Assembly (NCBI GenBank): GCA_049317525.1
Contig: JBMOIC010000010.1
Span: 1 to 64,000, forward strand
Direction of reading: 5' to 3'
Source: UBA961 sp049317525
Lineage (GTDB): Bacteria > Bacteroidota > Ignavibacteria > Kapaibacteriales > UBA961
DNA: 64,000 bases
Shown: positions 58,059-64,000 of the stretch, piece after piece
Numbering within the stretch: position 1 is the stretch's first letter
How the letters are laid out: every line of letters begins with the position of its first letter
Program-made: the position numbers and the translations under genes
The notes under the pieces: model-generated
What the model saw: only the letters and a program-made list of their open reading frames with translations
The model's database searches: none
What the model was told of the DNA's origin: nothing

Positions 58059-59432
58059 TCAAGTATTTGAGTCCAATACAATAGATTCAATTAATGTACG
58101 ATAGTCTTCTGCATTTTGTTCTGAATCACTTTCTGCAATAAATCTGACAATGGGTTCAGTATTAGATATTCGCACATGTATCCAACTCAATCCAAAGTCC
58201 ATCCATATCCCATCATCATATCTAATCTGAAGTGCATGTTCACCCAAAGTATCAGCAATTTTTTTATACAGTACTTGCGGATCTCTATCCCAATTTGATT
58301 TACCTTTAGCTATATATCTTTTGGGCAAACTATCAGATATTTTGCTCAATGTTGAATGTTCACATCTTAGCAAAGCAATAATCAATGCAATTCCAACCAA
58401 AGAATCTCTTCCATAATGACAACTAGGCAAGATTACGCCACCACTACCTTCCCCACCTATAATTGCATTATGCTGTTTCATTGCTTTTACAACATTAATC
58501 TCCCCAACTGGACTTCTAAATGTTTTGGCTTTATATTCTTCTGAAATAATATCTGTAATTCTTGAAGTTGATAAATTAACGACAACACTTTGAACTTCAT
58601 TGATATCTATCATAGATAATAAAGACTTAACAGATAAAGCAATTGTTTTTTCTTCGCCTATGGGAATGCCATGCTCATCAATCAGAACTAATCTATCTGC
58701 ATCTGGATCTATGGCTATTCCAAAGTCTGCTTTATGGTTTAGGACAGCTTGCGATAATTGATATAAATTCTGTGGAATTGGTTCGGGAATGTGTGGAAAC
58801 ATCCCTGAATTGTCACAAAACAATGGAATTACTTCGCATCCTAATAATTCTAATAATCTAGGTATAAATATGCTTCCAGAAGCGTGAACGGCATCCACAA
58901 CTACTGTGTATTGTTTACCCAAGAAACAAGATTGTTTTGTAATTGATTCGATGGATGAAATGACAGCATTACAATGATATTCTACCGCATTTTCTACAGT
59001 ATATATCGTACCAGGAATGATATTTTCTGATGAATCATGAGGAAAATTATCTACTATGTGCCAGAATTCTCTATTCTGTTGTTCGTCTAAAAATACTCCA
59101 TCAGAACCTAGAAATTTCAATCCATTCCATTCTTGAGGATTATGTGAAGCTGTAATTGATATTCCACCTGCAGCTTCAGAATGTTCTGTTTGTAATTGAA
59201 TAGTTGGTGTTGGTGCAATACCTAATAACAATATATCTCTGCCACAAGCTTGCAAAGTTCCAATAAGAATATGTTCCATCCATAATCCAGATGGGCGGCC
59301 ATCTCTTCCAATAACTATTGGTCCTTCGGGACAATATTGTGCAAAAGCAGCAGCATATCTACTAATAATTTCAGGCTGAAGCCCTGTCCCTAATGTTGCT
59401 CTTAATCCAGAAATTGATCGTATAAATGCCAT
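58059..59432 (-). CDS. glmM: Phosphoglucosamine mutase-like phosphohexomutase
   Basis: The 457-residue alpha-D-phosphohexomutase has the catalytic phosphoserine Ser96 in TASHNPQEWNG, the metal loop DPDADR (242-247) and the sugar-binding EGSGG. The N-terminus FIRSISGLRATLG resembles Bacteroidota GlmM (SISGIRGTIG), so conversion of glucosamine-6-phosphate to the 1-phosphate for peptidoglycan and LPS is the best guess; phosphomannomutase or phosphoglucomutase activity is not excluded. The ATG at 59432 is chosen over one 12 codons upstream. It leads the ten-gene operon, with a candidate -7 element 33 nt upstream. Confidence 0.82.
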   Translation of the reverse strand: MAFIRSISGLRATLGTGLQPEIISRYAAAFAQYCPEGPIVIGRDGRPSGLWMEHILIGTLQACGRDILLLGIAPTPTIQLQTEHSEAAGGISITASHNPQEWNGLKFLGSDGVFLDEQQNREFWHIVDNFPHDSSENIIPGTIYTVENAVEYHCNAVISSIESITKQSCFLGKQYTVVVDAVHASGSIFIPRLLELLGCEVIPLFCDNSGMFPHIPEPIPQNLYQLSQAVLNHKADFGIAIDPDADRLVLIDEHGIPIGEEKTIALSVKSLLSMIDINEVQSVVVNLSTSRITDIISEEYKAKTFRSPVGEINVVKAMKQHNAIIGGEGSGGVILPSCHYGRDSLVGIALIIALLRCEHSTLSKISDSLPKRYIAKGKSNWDRDPQVLYKKIADTLGEHALQIRYDDGIWMDFGLSWIHVRISNTEPIVRFIAESDSEQNAEDYRTLIESIVLDSNT

Positions 59433-59465
59433 TGTTTTTCTACTTGTAAATGTCTTAATTAAGCG

Positions 59466-59473
59466 CAAATATA
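59466..59473 (-). promoter_or_regulatory. Candidate -7 element of the glmM-to-pirin operon
   Basis: The minus strand reads TATATTTG, an exact TAnnTTTG match, 33 nt upstream of the ATG at 59432 and downstream of the OmpA-gene terminator. No -33 TTTG was found at the expected place. Confidence 0.4.
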
Positions 59474-59501
59474 AGGGAACAACCTGATATATATTGAGAA
59501 T

Positions 59502-59533
59502 AAAAAAAGGCTGTGCATAACTTATACACAGCC
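59502..59533 (-). terminator. Intrinsic terminator after the PD40/OmpA gene
   Basis: A stem of about 10-11 bp with one G-U pair (59509-59518 with 59524-59533) is followed on the minus strand by seven T (59502-59508). It lies 24 nt after the OmpA-family stop codon and separates it from the glmM-like operon. Confidence 0.85.
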
Positions 59534-59557
59534 TCTCATTATAAAGCAGAAAGTAGA

Positions 59558-62308
59558 CTAGTCTTCTTCGATTGGTGTTTGAATATTAATCTGAACAGTT
59601 CTATTGTACAAACGTCCTTCTGGCAATTGATTAATAAAGAATTCTTGTTCTTCTCCAACACCTTTTGATTCAAGGGATTGGAATTGATTCTTTGTTGCAG
59701 CACGAATTCCTGTTTCAACTGTTTTGGCACGATTAGCAGACAATTTACCATTGGATTCGAACATTCCAATAACATCAGTATGGCCTTCTATAGCTATATC
59801 AGATTTAGGAGTTGTTCGGGTATACACGAATTCTTTAAGAATTCTTTCATTGAATGGGCCTGCATCAAATCTATTGAATGGGAATAGAACAAGTTTATAT
59901 GTTTCACGTGTTTTAGCACCAGCTTTTTCAACTTTTACGCCTGGCTTATTCTTAACTATCATTACTTTTATAGAAATTGGATCTGATGAACATTCAGTTC
60001 CATTGATACTTTTTACGATAAGCTTAGCTGTAAAAGGAGTTTCTTCTGTAACACTTTCTTTTAATTCGGCACCTGTTTTATCTTTCCAATTCCATGTATA
60101 CGATGCTTCATTTTTACCAACTTGATTTAAAGTAGCCCATTGTTTATCACTACGCATAATTTCAATGCGGCGAGAAGCAATAAGTGATTCATCAATACCA
60201 TTATTCATGATAAAATTCATAGACAATGGAGAAGGAAATATAGTAGGATCTCTATCTATCAATGGCTCCATGACAAGCCAAAGATCTTCAGGATCACCTG
60301 TAAAGGATAATTCTGTACGACGATTTTCGATATTAGAATATAATTTACTTTGAGGGTCTTTATCACTTGTTTTGGATGCTACTTTATCGTCAGGTAATCC
60401 TCTTTTTTCTAGTGTTAAGCGATCTTCGGATATATGCCAAACATTTTTCAAATAATTATAAATTACCTGAGCACGTTTTTCGGATAATGCCATATCGCCT
60501 TTTTCACCAGCCGAAACATCATCATTACATCCGGTAACTTTTACTTTTACATTTGGATATTTAGTAAGACGATATCCATAAATATTCAAGATATCATAAT
60601 ATTTTTCTGGTGTTTTGGCATTCTTATCACCTTGTACTTTTTCATCAGAAAAACCTGCTGTCTGGTCAAAAGATGAAAATAGTCTGTAACGACTAGGAAT
60701 ACTTGAAGAAGTAGAATCAAAGAAAACGTATGGTAATAATGGGAATAAATCGATTGTAGCAACTTCTTCTAATACTAATCCCTTCCAAGAAGCTAATTCA
60801 GGCTTCTTTTTAGACGCACGTTTGATAAAATCAGAATATTCCATTTCTGCTGAAAGAACAGGGCGTTTACCCAATAAAATTCTAACAGGAGGCTCTTCTT
60901 GAGACTCTTTTGCTTTATCATTATCGTAGGTAGTTTCTGGCTTTGTAACAATAATTTCTTCTACTTTTTTGCCATAATTAGCGTTTTCAGCTGTAATTCT
61001 GTACTTAATCGTTTTGCCAGCATCTTTACCTTTACCATAATCAGAATTCATAACCACATATTGAAATTCTTTTTTAATGTTGGTAACCGAATCTGTTTTC
61101 TTGGAACCAGTAGTCAAATTCTCGATAGTTATTGTTGCAGGAACTGATTCATTTGTACATTCATCATTTACAAAAACACGTACAATAACTGCTCTTGATA
61201 ATGGCGGAACAAATGCCATAAAGATATCTTGTTCACCTTGGGCATTATCATAGTTTCTATTAGATGAGAAATAAATAACATCACCAGAAGCTGGGAAAGA
61301 TATAAATTCTTCATCATCTTTTGAATTAATTCCAGGATATGGAATTGGTTGAGGCTTTGTCCAAATATTTTTTTCTGGATCTGTAAGGGTGGTATAATAA
61401 AAATCTTTTTCTCCAAGATTTGGTATATGGCCAGTAGAAGCAAAGTAAAGTGTAACACCATCTTTCGAAATAAATGGTCCTAATTCTTGTTTGCCAGTAT
61501 TAACAATATTTCCCAAATTTTTTGCTAAAGACCACTCGCCTTTGTCTTCGTCAAAATCTGAATACCAAATATCATAATTCTCATTGCTTATGTCATTTTC
61601 AGTATTATTTGGTCCTAAACGATTTGAGGAATAATACACTCTATTTCCATCTGGAGACAAAGATGGTTGTGAATCCCAAAAGCTTGAATTTACATTTTTT
61701 CCTAGATTTGATGGCTTACCCCATTTTACCCCGTCAATGGTAGTTTCATACAAATCACAAGAACCAAATCCATCTTGGCGATCACAAGCTGTAAAAATTA
61801 AACGCTGACCATCAGATGAAATGGAGGCTGCACCTTCATTAAAAATGGTATTAACAGTGTTTTTACTTTCTTTTGGTTCTGGTTCAATATTTAATACAGA
61901 ACCAGCTGGGAACATATCTAAACGTTCCTCTTTAGATGCTGCCCAAAAATCATCTGATGCTGGGCCACGATAATCTACCTCTTTACTTGCTTTACTTCCC
62001 TTTCTGTTCGAAACAAAAAATAATGTTTTACCATCTGCAGTAACCGTTGGAGCATATTCATCTGCACCAGAGTTAATAACAGGACCAAGATTAACAATCT
62101 TGATATTTTTCGATTTCAAAGCCTGGGAAGCATCTTCATCCGGATTGATTGTAGCTGCATACAAAAACAATGGGACTTCGGGTGCTCTTTCAGCTGCAAT
62201 TTTCATTGCATGTCGAATTTTGTTTTCTGCTTTGTTTGCCAAAACAGGTATGGTTATTAAACCACAAATAACGGCAATACCGAAAAGAGTAGCAATGCGT
62301 CTTTTCAT
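59558..62308 (-). CDS. PD40 beta-propeller protein with tandem OmpA-like domains
   Basis: A 916-residue envelope protein. A signal peptide (about 1-25) is followed by a propeller of PD40/WD40-like repeats (about 80-370) with motifs ADGKTLFFVSNR, SPDGNRVYYSSNR and SKDGVTLYFAS. A beta domain with carboxypeptidase-regulatory character follows (about 375-460). A first OmpA-like domain starts at FPLLPYVFF (522-530) and extends to about 670. An Ig-like domain (about 690-785) and a canonical OmpA domain (about 803-916; IAIEGHTDVIG, ANRAKTVE, then YNRTVQINIQTPI) end the protein. Peptidoglycan anchoring is expected. The block from 522 onward is paralogous to the barrel protein at 33534-35672. Confidence 0.88.
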   Translation of the reverse strand: MKRRIATLFGIAVICGLITIPVLANKAENKIRHAMKIAAERAPEVPLFLYAATINPDEDASQALKSKNIKIVNLGPVINSGADEYAPTVTADGKTLFFVSNRKGSKASKEVDYRGPASDDFWAASKEERLDMFPAGSVLNIEPEPKESKNTVNTIFNEGAASISSDGQRLIFTACDRQDGFGSCDLYETTIDGVKWGKPSNLGKNVNSSFWDSQPSLSPDGNRVYYSSNRLGPNNTENDISNENYDIWYSDFDEDKGEWSLAKNLGNIVNTGKQELGPFISKDGVTLYFASTGHIPNLGEKDFYYTTLTDPEKNIWTKPQPIPYPGINSKDDEEFISFPASGDVIYFSSNRNYDNAQGEQDIFMAFVPPLSRAVIVRVFVNDECTNESVPATITIENLTTGSKKTDSVTNIKKEFQYVVMNSDYGKGKDAGKTIKYRITAENANYGKKVEEIIVTKPETTYDNDKAKESQEEPPVRILLGKRPVLSAEMEYSDFIKRASKKKPELASWKGLVLEEVATIDLFPLLPYVFFDSTSSSIPSRYRLFSSFDQTAGFSDEKVQGDKNAKTPEKYYDILNIYGYRLTKYPNVKVKVTGCNDDVSAGEKGDMALSEKRAQVIYNYLKNVWHISEDRLTLEKRGLPDDKVASKTSDKDPQSKLYSNIENRRTELSFTGDPEDLWLVMEPLIDRDPTIFPSPLSMNFIMNNGIDESLIASRRIEIMRSDKQWATLNQVGKNEASYTWNWKDKTGAELKESVTEETPFTAKLIVKSINGTECSSDPISIKVMIVKNKPGVKVEKAGAKTRETYKLVLFPFNRFDAGPFNERILKEFVYTRTTPKSDIAIEGHTDVIGMFESNGKLSANRAKTVETGIRAATKNQFQSLESKGVGEEQEFFINQLPEGRLYNRTVQINIQTPIEED

Positions 62309-62354
62309 AGGGTAACCTTGTTGTGAAAAACGAAAAAAATCAGTAAAGTTTTTA

Positions 62355-62888
62355 TCAATTATCTAATGTCTGTATGATACATAATACAGAACCTTTTTCA
62401 ATAGCCTTTCCAATCTGAGTACTAACTTTTGATACGATGCCATGAACAGGTGCTTTTATAGAATTCTCCATCTTCATAGCTTCTAATACAAAAAGTGTTT
62501 CTCCTTTTCGGACTCTTTTTCCTTCGGTACACAGAATTTCTTTTAATAATCCTGGCATCGGTGCTAGTAATTTGTTGACAGATTTAGATGTTACATTGCT
62601 TGATTGAAGTAATTTCTGATAATGATATTGTATATCATTAAGAATATATGCCGGATAACTATAACCATTTAAAGAAAGCTCAACTGTATTTCCTTGAACT
62701 TTTGCATATACAATTGTATCAATTCCAATTTTATTATCATGTAACTTAAGTATGCACGGATATTCACTTATTATCGAAATAGAAAATTCGTTTTCTAAGA
62801 TATGAACTGTTCCTGATTCTTCTAAGTTTATAGAAATGAAGTGCTTACTATCAGTATATTCGGCATTTGCAAAGTAATTATTGGACAT
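62355..62888 (-). CDS. Biotin carboxyl carrier-type protein
   Basis: A 177-residue protein whose C-terminal 75 residues form a biotinyl domain: LLAPMPGLLKEI, then FVLEAMKMEN, with the biotinylated lysine in EAMKME. The N-terminal 100 residues resemble the acyl-CoA-carboxylase alpha-subunit region between biotin carboxylase and biotinyl domains. Such stand-alone carriers serve propionyl-CoA or methylcrotonyl-CoA carboxylases or decarboxylases. No carboxylase gene is adjacent, so the enzyme is not identified. The ATG at 62888 is used. The PD40/OmpA gene follows 46 nt downstream. Confidence 0.87.
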   Translation of the reverse strand: MSNNYFANAEYTDSKHFISINLEESGTVHILENEFSISIISEYPCILKLHDNKIGIDTIVYAKVQGNTVELSLNGYSYPAYILNDIQYHYQKLLQSSNVTSKSVNKLLAPMPGLLKEILCTEGKRVRKGETLFVLEAMKMENSIKAPVHGIVSKVSTQIGKAIEKGSVLCIIQTLDN

Positions 62889-62977
62889 CAATTCAACTGA
62901 GTGTGTAACAAGTATGTTGAAGGTTGATGAAAATTAGTTAAATTTTTTCGTTTACGCATATAAAATTATCCACATTA

Positions 62978-63346
62978 ATGAAAAATTTTAGAAGTTTACC
63001 ACATGATCAACAGAAAAATACTCAAGATTTTTATGCTAGAGTATATGATCTTGTTCGCTTGATCCCCCCTGGAAAGGTTTGTACCTATGGAATTATTGCA
63101 GAATTTTTAGGTGCAAAATCCTCTTCTAGAATGGTTGGCTGGGCTTTAAATTGTGTGATTGACCGTATAGATATTCCATGCCATAGAGTTGTAAATCGCA
63201 ATGGTGATTTAACTGGAAAACTTCATTTTGCTTATCCAGAACAAATGAAAGAATTGCTATTGTCTGAGAATATTCAATTTATAGGTGAATCTGTAGATAT
63301 ACACAAACATTTATGGAATCCTCGTGATCAGGATTTAATTACTTAA
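62978..63346 (+). CDS. MGMT-family DNA-binding domain protein with PCHRV site
   Basis: A 122-residue protein corresponding to the C-terminal helix-turn-helix domain of O6-methylguanine-DNA methyltransferases. It has PPGKVCTYGIIAEFLG, then SSRMVGWALNC and the active-site motif IPCHRVVNRNGDLTG. The reactive cysteine is present, so it is not a typical alkyltransferase-like (ATL) protein, in which Trp usually replaces Cys. However, it lacks the N-terminal domain of full MGMT and is ATL-sized. It may repair O6-alkylguanine, or recognise damage like ATL proteins. It is divergent from the biotin carrier gene and 27 nt upstream of the superoxide dismutase. Confidence 0.85.
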   Translation: MKNFRSLPHDQQKNTQDFYARVYDLVRLIPPGKVCTYGIIAEFLGAKSSSRMVGWALNCVIDRIDIPCHRVVNRNGDLTGKLHFAYPEQMKELLLSENIQFIGESVDIHKHLWNPRDQDLIT

Positions 63347-63373
63347 TATTTAACCATATATCTTTGATATAAT

Positions 63374-64000
63374 ATGAAATCTAATCGTAGAAACTTTATT
63401 GGTGCTTTTGCTTCTTTTTCAGCATTAGCTAGTACAAAAATATTTGCATCTTCAGAAGATTCTTCTACTGGGATGCTAACTAAACATGAACTTCCAGCGC
63501 TACCATATGCATATAATGCTTTAGAACCATATATTGATGCTAGAACCATGGAATTACATCATTCTAAACATCATAAGGCTTATGTAGATGGTTTAAATAA
63601 AGCAGAAGCAGAATTAGCTAAAGCTCGTTCTTTACAAGATTATAGTTTCATTCAATATTGGAGTAAACAATCTGCATTTCATGGAGGTGGGCATGCTTTA
63701 CATTCTTTATTTTGGAAATCTATGGCTTCACCATCCCAAGGTGGTGGTGGAGAACCAAAAGGACTTTTATCAGAAAAAATTAAAGAAGATTTTGGATCAT
63801 TTGACTCTTTTAAAAAGCAATTTTCAGCTGCTGCTGCTTCTGTAGAAGGTAGTGGATGGGCAATTCTTCATTTAAGAAAAAGCGATAATCGTCTGATAAT
63901 TTTACAAGCAGAAAATCAACATAAATTGTCTGCTTGGGATACAATCCCTTTACTTAATATTGATGTTTGGGAACATGCATATTATCTTACATATCAGAAT
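63374..64000 (+). CDS. Tat-exported Fe/Mn superoxide dismutase (3' end beyond the window)
   Basis: An open frame from the ATG at 63374 runs off the window after 209 codons without a stop. It begins SNRRNFIGAFASFSALA, a twin-arginine signal peptide. The Fe/Mn-SOD ligands are His62 (LHHSKHHKAYV), His110 (GGGHALHSLFW), Asp197 and His201 (DVWEHAYY). Gln182 in AENQH, at the position of E. coli MnSOD Gln146, suggests a Mn-type or cambialistic enzyme. Only about 20-30 C-terminal residues should be missing. A TATCTTTG box (63359-63366) lies just 7 nt before the ATG, so the transcript could be nearly leaderless, or share the MGMT promoter. An exported SOD would protect the envelope from superoxide. 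Confidence 0.93.
   Translation, partial: MKSNRRNFIGAFASFSALASTKIFASSEDSSTGMLTKHELPALPYAYNALEPYIDARTMELHHSKHHKAYVDGLNKAEAELAKARSLQDYSFIQYWSKQSAFHGGGHALHSLFWKSMASPSQGGGGEPKGLLSEKIKEDFGSFDSFKKQFSAAAASVEGSGWAILHLRKSDNRLIILQAENQHKLSAWDTIPLLNIDVWEHAYYLTYQN

Noticed and set aside
59509..59530. Both arms of the terminator after the PD40/OmpA gene read as DnaA-box-like 9-mers (TTATACACA and TTATGCACA)
   Set aside because: The two boxes are simply the complementary arms of one hairpin that ends in a T run. No cluster of boxes, AT-rich unwinding element, dnaA or dnaN gene lies nearby, so an origin is not supported.
62966..62974. Perfect TTATCCACA DnaA box 3 nt before the MGMT start codon
   Set aside because: A single 9-mer in AT-rich DNA is expected by chance; another copy occurs inside terC (20225-20233). 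No other origin features.

Overview
The window is AT-rich, densely coding chromosomal DNA from a Gram-negative member of the Fibrobacterota-Chlorobiota-Bacteroidota group. Four things point there. One protein carries a type IX secretion (T9SS) C-terminal sorting domain, and a PorD-like protein is encoded nearby. Several OmpA, PD40 and DUF4175/DUF4159 proteins are typical of Bacteroidota relatives. Shine-Dalgarno sequences are largely absent. Several operon starts are preceded by boxes resembling the Bacteroidota -7 element TAnnTTTG. The low G+C and protein style suggest Ignavibacteria or Kapabacteria rather than a classical Bacteroides, but the phylum cannot be fixed from this window alone. 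I see no insertion sequence, prophage, CRISPR array or rRNA.

Layout. 1-3036: gyrA on the minus strand between two different tRNA-Ser genes, each with its own terminator. 3297-7807 (+): fbaB, an MdlA-like ABC exporter, a GtrB-type glycosyltransferase and a methyltransferase. 7875-11318 (+): the complete sdhCAB operon, closed by a strong terminator. 11352-21613 (-): eight closely spaced genes, namely a Tat-exported class V aminotransferase, TerC/Alx, a GH57 enzyme, a thioredoxin-like protein, a small exported OmpA-like protein, an exported TldD-like peptidase, CcmF and a chalcone-isomerase-like protein. 21891-27890 (+): a Tat-exported S66 peptidase and a 1567-residue T9SS cargo with a VWA domain. 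27960-31034 (-): a PgpH-like HD phosphodiesterase and an unknown exported protein. 31053-38759 (+): PorD-like protein, threonine aldolase, thioesterase, a tandem-OmpA protein, icd and pyrG.

38790-48084 (-) is the most system-like region. A giant TPR protein, a plug-less outer-membrane barrel, a SPOR protein, a glycine-rich TonB, a tiny membrane protein, a UDP-glucose dehydrogenase and a QxxRW glycosyltransferase lie head to tail. The parts recall synthase-dependent exopolysaccharide systems (synthase, sugar dehydrogenase, TPR scaffold, outer-membrane barrel) with a TonB protein added.

48207-59432 (-) is a ten-gene, mostly overlapping operon: GlmM-like mutase, DUF4159, DUF4175, two thioredoxin-fold proteins, ArgH, an MBL hydrolase, a Rieske protein, QueG and pirin. 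59558-62888 (-): a PD40/tandem-OmpA protein and a biotin carrier protein. 62978-64000 (+): a small MGMT-family protein and a Tat-exported superoxide dismutase cut by the window end.

Together the genes describe a respiring bacterium (SDH, NADP-IDH, CcmF, SOD) with heavy investment in the cell envelope: T9SS, OmpA-family anchors, Tat-exported enzymes and a probable surface glycan locus. Start sites were chosen by eye; several were moved inward from TTG to the first ATG.
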